Shown: piece by piece, positions 40,576 to 49,677 of the stretch
How positions within the stretch are numbered: the first letter of the stretch is position 1
How the letters are laid out: each line of letters begins with the position of its first letter
Source: Nitrosopumilus sp. Nsub
GTDB lineage: Archaea > Thermoproteota > Nitrososphaeria > Nitrososphaerales > Nitrosopumilaceae
Length of the DNA stretch: 64,000 bases
Direction of reading: 5' to 3'
NCBI RefSeq assembly: GCF_001541925.1
Contig: NZ_LQMW01000023.1
Span: forward strand, 1-64,000
Translations under genes and position numbers: made by a program
Notes under the pieces: generated by a model
The model's input: only the letters and a program-made list of their open reading frames with translations
What the model was told of the DNA's origin: nothing
Databases searched by the model: none

Positions 40576-41571
40576 ATGTATTTTCTAATTATATTTTCAA
40601 TGTGCGTTATTTTATTTTCAATTCCTATTGTATATGCAGAGGAATACTTGGTAGACATTCCCTTTGGGGCATATAATCCAGAATTAAATACGCCTGCAGA
40701 AGTGTGGTATGACCCTCCACAAATGTTCATTACAGTGGGAGATGCAATAACTTGGCATAATGGGGATAGAGAAGGACACACAGTTACTAGTGGAGAGAGT
40801 TCTGGAAGATTTGGTTGGATGAACAATAACGATTTTGGAAAACCTGATGGAGTTTTTGATAGTGGTTTATTCAAACCAGGGGAATCTTGGAAATATCAAT
40901 TTGATGAATCTGGTGTTTTTTCTTATTATTGCACAATTCATCCTTGGATGGAAGCAGTTGTCATTGTAGAAAAAGAAATTCCAAATTTCCCTCATGATGC
41001 GACAGGCAAACAATTGGAATTTCCTCTTTTACAATATACTCCAGATAGAAATATTGAAGTAAATTTAACGTGGGATCCTCCTGTAATTAGAACTCACGAA
41101 AAAGTTCAATTCGTATATCAGTTCTATGATCCTGATACAAACTCTAATCTTGCAAAAATGAAATATGATTTTATAATATTTCAAAATGGAGAAAAGATTT
41201 TTCATGATGAAGGTTTGAGTCAAATTGGAGGAGATTATCGAAATTTCATTTTTGATGATTCAGGCTCAATTGTTATTCGAATTCAAAAAATTCATTCATC
41301 TTCTATTCTTGCAGAAGAGGGTGTTACAGTTCGTGGAAATATTCATAATAATGAACAAAGATCCGTAGATTTTACTACAGTAGTATATGATAATCCTGAA
41401 AAAACTAATCATGAAATTTATCATACAAAACCTGCTCAAAGACTTGAAATTTACTATGAATTAATGATATTCATGATTTTTATTCCAGCTGTTTTGTTTA
41501 TTGCAGCATTACTTTGGTTAAAGAAAAAACCAAATTTTTCACAAAGCACACCAGGTGCGGTGAAAATTTAA
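40576..41571 (+). CDS. Membrane-anchored cupredoxin (blue copper) protein
   Basis: 331 aa. Signal peptide 1-21 (VYAEE), then a plastocyanin-like copper domain with likely ligands His68 (EGHTVTSG), Cys119, His122 and Met125 (YYCTIHPWMEA). Residues 135-290 are a second beta-rich domain (PVIRTHEKVQFVYQFYDPD). A C-terminal helix (about 300-320, LMIFMIFIPAVLFIAALLWL) anchors it with the domains outside. Thaumarchaeota use many such proteins as electron carriers in place of cytochromes. 11 bases after hsp20. Confidence 0.93.
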   Translation: MYFLIIFSMCVILFSIPIVYAEEYLVDIPFGAYNPELNTPAEVWYDPPQMFITVGDAITWHNGDREGHTVTSGESSGRFGWMNNNDFGKPDGVFDSGLFKPGESWKYQFDESGVFSYYCTIHPWMEAVVIVEKEIPNFPHDATGKQLEFPLLQYTPDRNIEVNLTWDPPVIRTHEKVQFVYQFYDPDTNSNLAKMKYDFIIFQNGEKIFHDEGLSQIGGDYRNFIFDDSGSIVIRIQKIHSSSILAEEGVTVRGNIHNNEQRSVDFTTVVYDNPEKTNHEIYHTKPAQRLEIYYELMIFMIFIPAVLFIAALLWLKKKPNFSQSTPGAVKI

Positions 41572-41828
41572 AATAATGTCAAAAATATGTTTACATGGCA
41601 CATCATTAGTTAAATCCGACATATTGTCTTGAATTTAATTTGAGGTATTTCTTCAATTTTTAATATGATTTCAGTAGCCATAAAGAAGATTCTTTTAGAT
41701 TGTAGTAAATAACAAAAACAATTTTCAATAATGCATTTTACTTTTAATAATGTTAATTAAATTATAATTCCATTAAAATCATGAAACAAGTTAATTTCAT
41801 ATCCAAAAATATGTAATTAAAAATAAAA

Positions 41829-42158
41829 TCAGTTGTTGAGTATCAACTCTACTTCTATATTTCCATCTCGAAATACGCTTTGAATTCCTCTGACTTTACT
41901 TTTGTATAGGAATAATTTTTTTCCATCATCAGTAATAATTCCAGATATTTTAAGCAATTTGTGATCGTGTAATAATTGAATTTTTCTGTATGCTGTACTC
42001 ATTGGAATTTGAGTTTCTCTAGTAATTTCCATTACTGATTTTGGCTTATGTGTTATTGATTCAATTATGGTTCTACAATATTTATCAGATAAAATACCAA
42101 GTAAATTATTTTTTTGATCTGTTTCTACAATTTTGAATGTGTGATGAAATGTTTGCAT
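41829..42158 (-). CDS. Winged-helix transcriptional regulator
   Basis: 109 aa from the ATG at 42158 (MQTFHHTFKIVET); the frame extends to 42206. The HTH is DKYCRTIIESITHKPKSVMEITRETQIPMSTAYRKIQLLHDHKLLKISG, an ArsR-like fold; the wing is DGKKLFLYKSKVRGIQSVF. A likely DNA-binding regulator; the divergent gene at 42415 (symporter) is a natural target. Confidence 0.82.
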   Translation of the reverse strand: MQTFHHTFKIVETDQKNNLLGILSDKYCRTIIESITHKPKSVMEITRETQIPMSTAYRKIQLLHDHKLLKISGIITDDGKKLFLYKSKVRGIQSVFRDGNIEVELILNN

Positions 42159-42414
42159 AAATAATATTGGACATATTTTGATATAATGACTAAGACTACG
42201 TTGCAATGCAATGCACTTCTTGAAATGAATGTATGAGAATCAAATTTTAGAGTATTTGGATAAAATTGGACATAATTATTTGTTCATCCATTTTTGTATG
42301 ATGTGCGAAATGTATACTTAAAAATCTCAACAGAAATGTTAAAAAAACTAAATCAAGATTTTCACCTCGGAGAACGTGACTACTTTTTTTATCTTCTAAA
42401 ACACATCATAAAGG

Positions 42415-43734
42415 ATGGTGGAGATAAGATCTTTTACACAATCTATTCCTCAGATAAAATATCTCATAAAGAAGAAACTTTGGGCACAGGTTCTGTTTGC
42501 ATTGTTTGTTGGATTATTAGTTGGTCTTGTATTGGGACCAGAAACAGGATGGGTTGAAAAAGAGACTGCTGAAACAATAACTGATTGGTTATCCATTCCT
42601 GCCAATTTGTTTTTAAAAGTTATTCAGATGATCATAGTTCCGCTAATTTTTGCATCAATAATCCGAGGTTTGACATCTTCAGGTAGTTTAGAACAATTAC
42701 AAAAGATTGGATTAGGAGCTGCAGTATATTTTGTAATAACCACTGCAATTGCACTTACAATTGGCATAATTATTGCAACTACGATAGAACCTGGCAATTT
42801 TATTGATAGTGACTTGATTAAAGAAAGTTTTGGGATTGAAGATTTAGAACCAGTTGAGAGTTATAATCTTTCGATTCATGACATTCCTCAAAGTATAGTG
42901 GGTTTGGTTCCAAGCAATCCACTTTCCTCGTTTATGTCTGGTGAAATGTTAAGCATAATCATTTTTGCGTTAATTGTAGGGGTTGCAATGATCACATTAC
43001 CAACTAAAAGCTCAAGACCAATTCTTGATTTGTTGGAATCCATTCAAGATTTTACAATGAAGGTAGTGTCTTGGGCAATGCGTCTTGCACCATTTGCAGC
43101 ATTTGGTCTTATGGCAGGAATAATATCAAAAGTTGGACTTTCTGCATTAGCAGGGCTTGGCGCATACATGGCAACAGTAGTTGCAGGTCTTTTTATCATG
43201 ATGATGGTATACATCATAATCATCAAGTTTTTTGCAAAAAGACCCTTGTCCTCTACTTTGTCAACAATAAAGGAACCTCAACTCTTAGCATTTTCAACAT
43301 CTAGTTCTGCAGCAACAATGCCAGTATCAATTAAAACTGCAGAAGAAAAGTTAAAGGTCAAACCAAAGGTTTCTCAATTTATCATTCCCCTCGGAGCCAC
43401 AATTAACATGGATGGTACTGCAATGTATCAGATAATTGCAGTATTTTTCTTGGCTCAACTCTTTGATGTTAATCTAAGCTTTACAACAATAATTCTAATT
43501 GCATTGACTTCTCTTGCAGCATCAATAGGAGCTCCATCTGCTCCGGGAACTGGAATTGTAATACTTTCAACAATTCTAATTGCTGCTGGACTTCCTGCAA
43601 TAGGTGTTGTTTTACTTTTGGGAGTAGACAGAATACTGGATATGACTAGAACTATGGTAAATGTTACAGGTGATCTTACTGCTTGCATGTTCTTCAATAA
43701 AAGAATAAAAAATGAGTCACCTGAAGAACAATAA
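42415..43734 (+). CDS. Dicarboxylate/amino-acid:cation symporter (DAACS family)
   Basis: 439-aa transporter like GltPh/GltP/DctA. Eight helices and two hairpins expected. Diagnostic motifs: LFLKVIQMIIVPLIFASIIRG, the Ser-rich HP1 FSTSSSAATMPVSI, INMDGTAMYQIIAVFFLAQ (TM7 sodium-site region), ASIGAPSAPGTGIVILSTIL (HP2) and VDRILDMTRTMVNVTGD in TM8 (substrate-binding Asp and Arg). Imports glutamate, aspartate or C4-dicarboxylates with sodium or protons; the Arg in DMTRTMVN favours acidic substrates. ATG 42415 overlaps GTG 42418. Confidence 0.95.
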   Translation: MVEIRSFTQSIPQIKYLIKKKLWAQVLFALFVGLLVGLVLGPETGWVEKETAETITDWLSIPANLFLKVIQMIIVPLIFASIIRGLTSSGSLEQLQKIGLGAAVYFVITTAIALTIGIIIATTIEPGNFIDSDLIKESFGIEDLEPVESYNLSIHDIPQSIVGLVPSNPLSSFMSGEMLSIIIFALIVGVAMITLPTKSSRPILDLLESIQDFTMKVVSWAMRLAPFAAFGLMAGIISKVGLSALAGLGAYMATVVAGLFIMMMVYIIIIKFFAKRPLSSTLSTIKEPQLLAFSTSSSAATMPVSIKTAEEKLKVKPKVSQFIIPLGATINMDGTAMYQIIAVFFLAQLFDVNLSFTTIILIALTSLAASIGAPSAPGTGIVILSTILIAAGLPAIGVVLLLGVDRILDMTRTMVNVTGDLTACMFFNKRIKNESPEEQ

Positions 43735-44056
43735 TGAAATCATTTTAGAGATATAGTATTTTTGGGAGAGTTTGGTTCACAGACCAATAGTCGTATTACA
43801 AGCATTGATTTGAGATAAATTGCTTATTGTTAAATGAAAATTAATCCCAAAGTAGGCTTTTCTTGAGATATATTTCTGATGAAAGAATGTGGATTTTGAT
43901 TAAAAACTAGAACTAAGAAATGTCATTTAATTCTGTTTTTTCACATTATAAAGATAAATTTGGAAAATTTCTTTATATGCAATAATTTTTTGCAATCCTG
44001 TTTGGCAGATTTACTTTTTGTACGCCATATGCTATTTTTTAACAAATTCTAAACTA
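43735..44056. other. Intergenic, convergent genes
   Basis: 322 bases between convergent genes (symporter and UspA). Nothing beyond AT-rich sequence is visible; no tRNA or convincing frame. Confidence 0.5.
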
Positions 44057-44485
44057 TCATTTTATGACTAGTACTGGTTTTTTGGATTTATGCATTACAT
44101 AGTTTGATACACTTCCAAAAAATAATTCTTTTGCGGCGCCTATTCCTCTTGCACCAATTACTATAATATCAATTTTATTTTTAGGATTGTTTGCAAATTT
44201 TACAATATCATAACCTGGATCTCCTGATATCATTTTTCCATTCAGTTTAATCCCTTTTTTTTCTGCACGAGTTTTTGCAGAAGCTAGTAATTTTTTTATT
44301 TCTGAGGATTTGTCAAAATTCATAAATCCCAACGGATGAAAAGCATAGATGTCTGGTATGGGTTTTATAGATAATGCTGTAATTGTTCCGTGTGATTGTT
44401 TGGCTAAATCAATTCCCATGTCTAACCCTCTCAAAGAGTTTTTTGAACCATCTAATGCAACAAGAATTTTTTTAATCTTTGTCAT
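44057..44485 (-). CDS. Universal stress protein (UspA family)
   Basis: 142 aa. Starts with the family pattern KIKKILVALDGSKNSLRGLDMGIDLAKQS and has the ATP-binding loop IVIGARGIGAAKELFFGSVSNYVMHKSKKPVLVIK, so ATP binding is expected. Strikingly similar to the Usp at 46487..46912 and 45175..45606, indicating recent duplications. Divergent from the CBS gene at 44600. Confidence 0.95.
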   Translation of the reverse strand: MTKIKKILVALDGSKNSLRGLDMGIDLAKQSHGTITALSIKPIPDIYAFHPLGFMNFDKSSEIKKLLASAKTRAEKKGIKLNGKMISGDPGYDIVKFANNPKNKIDIIVIGARGIGAAKELFFGSVSNYVMHKSKKPVLVIK

Positions 44486-44573
44486 ATGGTAATTAATTTC
44501 AAGAATTTAAAGTAAAAATGTTTTATCAATTATCAAAATTGATTGCCACTAATGATAATTTAGAACCCTTATC

Positions 44574-44580
44574 ATATAAT
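44574..44580 (+). promoter_or_regulatory. TATA-like box before CBS gene
   Basis: ATATAAT (44574-44580) lies about 20-26 bases before the ATG at 44600; this spacing suits an archaeal TATA box with a leaderless or nearly leaderless transcript. Confidence 0.4.
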
Positions 44581-44599
44581 TAAAAAATATTTGTAATTT

Positions 44600-44977
44600 A
44601 TGAAAATGATTGCAAATGATATCATGAATGAAAATGTAGTGTTCACTGAAAAAACAAATTGGATACAAGAAGTTGCAGAAAAAATGAATACACTAAATGT
44701 CAGTTATGTCATAATAGTTGACAAAACCAAACCAATAGGAATTGTAACTGAAAAAGATTTTGCTGCCAAAATTATTTCTAAAGGACAACCATTATTTACT
44801 GAAATTCATGAGATAATGTCATCGCCACTAATTACTGTTAGTCCAGAAAAAACAATACATGACATTATAGAAATAATGAAAAAGAGAGAAATTCATAAAC
44901 TGCCAGTTCAGAAAAATGGAAAAATTATTGGCATGATCACTGCAATAGATATTGTAAAAAATTCTTCTTCAGGTTAA
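44600..44977 (+). CDS. CBS-domain pair protein
   Basis: 125 aa made of two CBS motifs: IMNENVVFTEKTNWIQEVAEKMNTLNVSYVIIVDKTKPIGIVTEKDFAAKI and IMSSPLITVSPEKTIHDIIEIMKKREIHKLPVQKNGKIIGMITAIDIV. CBS pairs sense adenosine nucleotides such as AMP, ATP or SAM. No effector domain is attached, so it may regulate a partner in trans; the neighbouring Usp proteins are the obvious candidates (inference). Confidence 0.95.
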   Translation: MKMIANDIMNENVVFTEKTNWIQEVAEKMNTLNVSYVIIVDKTKPIGIVTEKDFAAKIISKGQPLFTEIHEIMSSPLITVSPEKTIHDIIEIMKKREIHKLPVQKNGKIIGMITAIDIVKNSSSG

Positions 44978-45174
44978 AGCAAATTAAAGTACAAAATATG
45001 GTTCAAATATTTTTGAGAAATATGCCTGATTTTCCATAAAACAAATTGATTTTATAAAAAAAATTCTAGGAGAAATATTTGCCAAGTTATTTTTATCTGC
45101 TGTTCCTACTGAAATAATCCCTTGGGAATCAATAAATTTTTTAATTTTAGAAGAAATTTTCCTGATATTTGAAA

Positions 45175-45606
45175 TTATTTGACAATAGTTACAGGAGCCT
45201 TTGCTTTATGCAAAATAAAATTTGAGGTGCTTCCAAAAAACAACTCCATAGGAAATCCCATTCCTCGGGAACCTATGACGATTTGATCAATTTCATTAGC
45301 AGGATTATTTGCAAATGTGGTCAAATCAATACCTGACGTATGACCTCCAATAACAACTGCGTTAAACGGAATTTTGTTTTTTTCCATCTTTTTTTTAACC
45401 TTATTCATTATTTCTCTTGCATTTTTCTTCCATTTTTTTTCTGGAAGTATAGGAGCTCTAACAGCAGAAAATGCACTAAAACTTGTATCACTATGAACGC
45501 CAATAATGGCCGCACCAGATTGTTTTGCAAATAAAATTGCTTTATCTAACCCTCTCAAAGAGTTTTTTGAACCATCTAAACAAACCATTATTTTCTTTAA
45601 ACTCAT
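45175..45606 (-). CDS. Universal stress protein (UspA family)
   Basis: 143 aa. KIMVCLDGSKNSLRGLDKAILFAKQSGAAIIGVHSD, ending IVIGSRGMGFPMELFFGSTSNFILHKAKAPVTIVK with an intact ATP-binding G-x2-G-x9-GS loop. Close to the copies at 44057 and 46487. Confidence 0.95.
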   Translation of the reverse strand: MSLKKIMVCLDGSKNSLRGLDKAILFAKQSGAAIIGVHSDTSFSAFSAVRAPILPEKKWKKNAREIMNKVKKKMEKNKIPFNAVVIGGHTSGIDLTTFANNPANEIDQIVIGSRGMGFPMELFFGSTSNFILHKAKAPVTIVK

Positions 45607-45725
45607 ACTAAAAAATTGATTTAATCTCTATTTATCTAACGTACTTGTTTACTAAGATTGAAAATAATTCTACAGTGTGTTTTATTGCCAATTATGATGT
45701 CAAAATATACAAAAATAATTTAAAA

Positions 45726-45836
45726 TTATTGCCATCTGTCTCTAAATTGATGACAATCACAGATACATCCTTTTTGGCAACGCATTCTCTTACAATCTGT
45801 ACAGATTTTTTTATTCCAATATGGTGCAGTATTCAT
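45726..45836 (-). CDS. Cys-rich microprotein (putative zinc binder)
   Basis: 36 aa with six Cys and one His in ICTDCKRMRCQKGCICDCH, flanked by NTAPYWNKK and QFRDRWQ. The spacing CxxC-x4-C-x3-C-x-C-x-C-H would allow one or two metal ions. ATG and TAA are clean; nothing competes in this 300-base gap. Several proteins of this kind occur in the window (51756, 56303, 56404, 62821). Confidence 0.55.
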   Translation of the reverse strand: MNTAPYWNKKICTDCKRMRCQKGCICDCHQFRDRWQ

Positions 45837-45911
45837 ATTTGATTCAATGAAGAGATATTGCGAACTTTTAAAAAAATTAATGTAGTAAAGATCACAATCA
45901 TTATCTCATTT

Positions 45912-46373
45912 CTAAAGATAAGGACTATAATTGGCAAAAATTTTGACAACTGAATGAAAATACATATCTCGGACATCTTGTTCAGTACATGTTGCCAACA
46001 AATTAACAACATCTCTAGCAGTTATGATTCCTACAACATTTTCATTGTCAACTACGGGTAATTTCAATATTTTTCTATCGTGCATTAAATCTGCAGCAGT
46101 TCTTATGGATTCATCAGAATTGATTGAAAATAAAGGAGATGACATTATTTGTTTAATTTGTGAAGTAATTGGGTATGCGTGAGCTACAGCTTTTATTGCA
46201 AAATCCCTATCTGTGACAATGCCTATTGGAGAATTATTTTCCATGACTATAATTGCGCCTACTTTAGCATCTTCCATCATTTTTGCAGATTCATTAATCG
46301 TCATTGAAGAATCAACAGAAACAACAGATTTTGTCATTACATTTTCAACAGTGAGAGTTTTACCATTATTCAT
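45912..46373 (-). CDS. CBS-domain pair protein
   Basis: 153 aa. Two CBS motifs: VMTKSVVSVDSSMTINESAKMMEDAKVGAIIVMENNSPIGIVTDRDFAIK and IMSSPLFSINSDESIRTAADLMHDRKILKLPVVDNENVVGIITARDVV, followed by a helical tail CTEQDVRDMYFHSVVKIFANY that is absent in 44600..44977. Likely nucleotide sensor. Confidence 0.95.
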   Translation of the reverse strand: MNNGKTLTVENVMTKSVVSVDSSMTINESAKMMEDAKVGAIIVMENNSPIGIVTDRDFAIKAVAHAYPITSQIKQIMSSPLFSINSDESIRTAADLMHDRKILKLPVVDNENVVGIITARDVVNLLATCTEQDVRDMYFHSVVKIFANYSPYL

Positions 46374-46462
46374 TTATTCTATTATGTTAAATCCAGTATA
46401 TGATAAGGATTCTAAATTATCAGTGGTGGTAATCAATTTCGATAATTAGTGTGGTCTTTAAA

Positions 46463-46472
46463 CTTTATAATG
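46463..46472 (+). promoter_or_regulatory. TATA-like box before Usp gene
   Basis: CTTTATAATG lies 15-24 bases before the GTG start at 46487, a spacing that fits a leaderless archaeal transcript. Confidence 0.35.
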
Positions 46473-46486
46473 TTTTATTTTAATAT

Positions 46487-46912
46487 GTGGTAATTAAAAT
46501 TAAAAAAATTCTTGTTGCATTAGATGGTTCAAAAAATTCTTTCAAATGTCTTGATGTTGCCATTAATTTGGCTAGACAGTGTCAAGCTTCTATTACTTGT
46601 CTATATGTACTAGAAATAGAAAAGCCTCAAACAAATCAACAAATTTCTCCATTAGAAAAAAAATTATTATTATTTGCACAAAAAGTTATGGAAAAAGCAA
46701 AGATTGAAACAACAAAACACGAGATTTTATTTTTTGATGAAATTTCTTATGGGGACAGTGGGAAAAGAATTGTGGATGTTGCACAAAGAAAAAACTTTGA
46801 CATGATAGTAATTGGTTCAAGAGGAATAGGCGCCGCAAAAGAATTGTTTTTTGGAAGTGTATCAAACTACGTTTTACATAAATCAAAAAAGCCAGTTTTG
46901 ATTGTAAAATGA
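46487..46912 (+). CDS. Universal stress protein (UspA family)
   Basis: 141 aa from a GTG start (MVIKIKKILVALDGSKNSFKCLDVA). An overlapping ATG two bases earlier is out of frame and stops at once. Ends IVIGSRGIGAAKELFFGSVSNYVLHKSKKPVLIVK, nearly identical to the C-terminus of 44057..44485, so these two are the closest pair in the cluster. Convergent with the CBS gene 46918..47829, five bases apart. Confidence 0.95.
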   Translation: MVIKIKKILVALDGSKNSFKCLDVAINLARQCQASITCLYVLEIEKPQTNQQISPLEKKLLLFAQKVMEKAKIETTKHEILFFDEISYGDSGKRIVDVAQRKNFDMIVIGSRGIGAAKELFFGSVSNYVLHKSKKPVLIVK

Positions 46913-46917
46913 AATTA

Positions 46918-47829
46918 TCAAATTAGAACATGCACAATATCCGATTTGGTAATTATTCCGCATAATTTTGATTTTTTAACCACGGGAATCCCACTGATAT
47001 TGTATTTGATCATAAGTTTTATGGCATATTGGATGTCTTTATCGCTCTCAACTGTAACGGGATTGGGTGTCATTATGTCTGTAGCATGAAATGGAAATAG
47101 ATAACTCATTTGATTTGAATCCATCTCATTGAATCCTTTTTTGAATTTGTATTCTTGAACTTCTTTAGGATCTGCGGAATCTGCAATCCATTGAGGTATT
47201 TTTGCAGGAACAAAATCTCTAAAAGTTATAATTCCCACAGGTTTTTGGTCCCTTTTTATAATTATTCGAGATATTCTATATTTCATCAATAAATTTTCTA
47301 CAAGTAATATTGGATCACTTGGTTCAGCTGAAATTACCTTTTTTTTCATAATTTTTGAAACTTTGATTGGTGTTGTTTCAGTAGTGAGGAAAATTTTCAC
47401 AAGACTTGTTTTTGTAACAATTCCTTCTAGTGTGTTATCATCATTTAATATGATTATTGAACTAATACCATACTTTTTCATCATCTTTGCACATTCTTGA
47501 ATAGAATTGTTTCTAGTTAATGTGAATATTTTTTTTGGTTTGAATTCTTTTGCTTTTACTGATTTTATTGATTTTGTGCCTAATCCATAAATCTTTTTAG
47601 CAATATCTTTTTCAGTTATAATTCCAACTGGTTTTCTTTTATCTACTACTATCACTCGTTTTATTTTATTTTCTAATAGAATTTCTCTTGCTTTAACAAG
47701 CGTTGTGTTTGGGCTTATTGTATTTGGTTTTATAATGATTTTTGATAATTTTAAATTTTTTGTATTCACAAAATCTTTAGTAGACAATTTGTTAAATACA
47801 TCAACTACAATATCTTTATTGAAAATCAC
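46918..47829 (-). CDS. Four-CBS-domain protein
   Basis: 303 aa with four CBS repeats in tandem: IIIKPNTISPNTTLVKAREILLENKIKRVIVV, FKPKKIFTLTRNNSIQECAKMMKKYGISSIIIL, KKVISAEPSDPILLVENLLMKYRISRIII and IMTPNPVTVESDKDIQYAIKLMIKYNISGIPVV. Each ends in the pattern (P)xGIITxxD. No other domain. Two CBS pairs could form a closed ring sensing two ligands. Longest of the three CBS proteins here. Confidence 0.94.
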   Translation of the reverse strand: MIFNKDIVVDVFNKLSTKDFVNTKNLKLSKIIIKPNTISPNTTLVKAREILLENKIKRVIVVDKRKPVGIITEKDIAKKIYGLGTKSIKSVKAKEFKPKKIFTLTRNNSIQECAKMMKKYGISSIIILNDDNTLEGIVTKTSLVKIFLTTETTPIKVSKIMKKKVISAEPSDPILLVENLLMKYRISRIIIKRDQKPVGIITFRDFVPAKIPQWIADSADPKEVQEYKFKKGFNEMDSNQMSYLFPFHATDIMTPNPVTVESDKDIQYAIKLMIKYNISGIPVVKKSKLCGIITKSDIVHVLI

Positions 47830-47959
47830 ATATGAGAATTTACGTGTTAATTTAAAGAAATTTAAAACAAGTACAAGTTATGAAAAACATTGTAATTAAT
47901 TCAGTATTAAAAAATACAGTAATTATTGCAATCAAAAAAAATCCATGGGATGTGTAAAC

Positions 47960-48304
47960 ATGTCAAAACAAGTTCCTTTGTTTATAATTGGTCTTCCAAA
48001 GGATGAACCTGCAAATGAATTTTTAATGCTAAAATTCGGAGATACTTTAGAAAAAGCCAATAAAATATTCTCAAATATTATTGAAGCTAAAATTGCAATA
48101 AAGACCCAGAATACAGAAGGTGAAAGAACACATTATGATGTTACAGCCACTGTAATTACTACTGACAATCAATTAATTTATGCAGAATCAGGATGGGACC
48201 TGCTCAAAATTACAGAAAAATTATGTAGAAAATTGGAAGGTGAATTATCAAAACATGTGGATAATCGTCAAAGAGAAAGTATTAGGAAAAGAGGTTTGAA
48301 TTAA
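47960..48304 (+). CDS. HPF/RaiA-like ribosome hibernation domain protein
   Basis: 114 aa from the ATG at 47960 (MSKQVPLFIIGLP); another ATG lies at 47945. The strands and helices match the S30AE (ribosome hibernation promoting) fold: IEAKIAIKTQNTEGERTHYDVTATVITTDNQLIYAESGWDLLKITEKLCRKLEGELSKHVDNRQRES. If correct it binds the 30S decoding region and blocks translation at low energy. The start of the Usp at 48305 abuts its stop, so the two are coexpressed. Confidence 0.6.
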   Translation: MSKQVPLFIIGLPKDEPANEFLMLKFGDTLEKANKIFSNIIEAKIAIKTQNTEGERTHYDVTATVITTDNQLIYAESGWDLLKITEKLCRKLEGELSKHVDNRQRESIRKRGLN

Positions 48305-48739
48305 ATGCTTTTTCAAAATATTTTGGTTCCAGTGGATCTGTCTAAACAATCTACCAGAGCTTTTAAAATTGCATTGGATATTTCAAAAAAATATAATTCA
48401 AAATTAACAGTAGTTACTTGTATAGAACTTTATCCTTCTTTTCATTTATTTTATCAAGAGAGACCAATCCCTGAAGAGATAAAAAAAATAAATAAAATGT
48501 TTGAAGATCATTTGAAAGAATTAGAGTCTCTTGCAAGCAAAAAAAATATTTCTTTAAAAAGTAATATTTTAAAATCTCCTTCTGTTGTTAAAGCCATTCT
48601 AAATTTTGCAAAATCTAAAAAACATGATTTGATTGTAATGGGTTCTCATGGTAAAACTGGTTTTGATAAATTATTGTTAGGCAGTGTTGCAAATGGTGTA
48701 TCTCAAAAAGCACATTGCCCCATCATGATTGTAAAATAA
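48305..48739 (+). CDS. Universal stress protein (UspA family)
   Basis: 144 aa. ILVPVDLSKQSTRAFKIALDISKKYNSKLTVVTCIELYPS and the ATP-binding loop MGSHGKTGFDKLLLGSVANGVSQKAHCPIMIVK. More divergent from the other four Usp proteins. Directly follows the HPF-like gene and precedes mdh by 14 bases, so probably the middle of an operon. Confidence 0.95.
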   Translation: MLFQNILVPVDLSKQSTRAFKIALDISKKYNSKLTVVTCIELYPSFHLFYQERPIPEEIKKINKMFEDHLKELESLASKKNISLKSNILKSPSVVKAILNFAKSKKHDLIVMGSHGKTGFDKLLLGSVANGVSQKAHCPIMIVK

Positions 48740-48753
48740 TGGGATAAAGTATA

Positions 48754-49650
48754 ATGATTACAATTATCGGTAGTGGTTTGGTTGGAACATCTATTGCATT
48801 TCTTTGTGCAACAAATGAATTGGATGATATTTTATTAATTGATCATACCAAAAACAAAGCAATTGGAGAATCTCTAGATATTACAAATTCCATTTCTTCT
48901 ACTTCAAAATATTCTATTAATGGAACTGATGATTATTCTAAATTAACTGGATCTAGAATTGTTGTAATTACAGCAAGCACAAAAACTAATTTAAAAAACA
49001 GAACAGAAAATATGGCTCAACATGTAAACATGATACAGGATATTGCTAAAAAAATTAAACAATATTCTCCAAATGCAATCGTTTTGATAGTTTCCAATCC
49101 TCTTGATGTTTTGACTTATTTTTTTCAAAAAGAGTCTCAAATTTCCAGATTTAAGGTAATTGGAATTGCATCTAGCCTTGACAGTAGTAGATTTCAATAT
49201 CATATTGCAAATAATTTCTCTATCCCTCAAACTTCTATTACTGATGCTTTAGTTGTTGGAGAACATGGCGATACCATGGTGCCGATATTTTCTAATGTTC
49301 ATGTTGATGGGAATTTTTTCCCAATATCTGATAATGATCAAGGTATTATTACTTGTAATGTTAGAAATTATTGGAAAACATTGAGAGATAATCATTGTCA
49401 ATCAAAGTTTGGAATTGCTAAAAATGTTTATGATGTTATTGATACAATACTCAATAAAAAAGAAATATCTATTCCAGCATCAATTGTTCTTGAAGGAGAA
49501 TATGGAGAAAATAATGTTGCTATTGGAGTCCCAATCAAAATTAATCATACAGGGGTTAAAGAAATTAAAAATATAGATTTTAATCAATCTGAAAAAATTT
49601 TATTTAAAAAATCATCTGAGACAATAAAAAATAATATTCATTCTGTCTAA
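48754..49650 (+). CDS. mdh: Malate/lactate dehydrogenase family, probable malate dehydrogenase
   Basis: 298 aa. NAD-binding ITIIGSGLVGTSIAF with Asp in LLIDHTKNKAIGESLDI. Catalytic residues: Asp/Arg in SSLDSSRFQYHIA and His in VGEHGDTMVPIFS. The substrate-specificity loop reads TASTKTNLKNRTENM: the second Arg is present, but the Arg that in malate dehydrogenases holds the extra carboxylate (Gln in lactate dehydrogenases) is aligned with Lys. The specificity is therefore uncertain, although malate is likely by context (reductive carbon metabolism in Thaumarchaeota). Confidence 0.9.
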   Translation: MITIIGSGLVGTSIAFLCATNELDDILLIDHTKNKAIGESLDITNSISSTSKYSINGTDDYSKLTGSRIVVITASTKTNLKNRTENMAQHVNMIQDIAKKIKQYSPNAIVLIVSNPLDVLTYFFQKESQISRFKVIGIASSLDSSRFQYHIANNFSIPQTSITDALVVGEHGDTMVPIFSNVHVDGNFFPISDNDQGIITCNVRNYWKTLRDNHCQSKFGIAKNVYDVIDTILNKKEISIPASIVLEGEYGENNVAIGVPIKINHTGVKEIKNIDFNQSEKILFKKSSETIKNNIHSV

Positions 49651-49677
49651 TCTAGATTTTATTAGATTCACTCAAAA

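Noticed and set aside
42294-42557. 87-codon frame upstream of the symporter
   Set aside because: Overlaps the symporter start in another frame; no conserved motif.
45645-45842. 65-codon plus-strand frame
   Set aside because: Antisense to the Cys-rich microprotein 45726..45836, which has the more protein-like composition.
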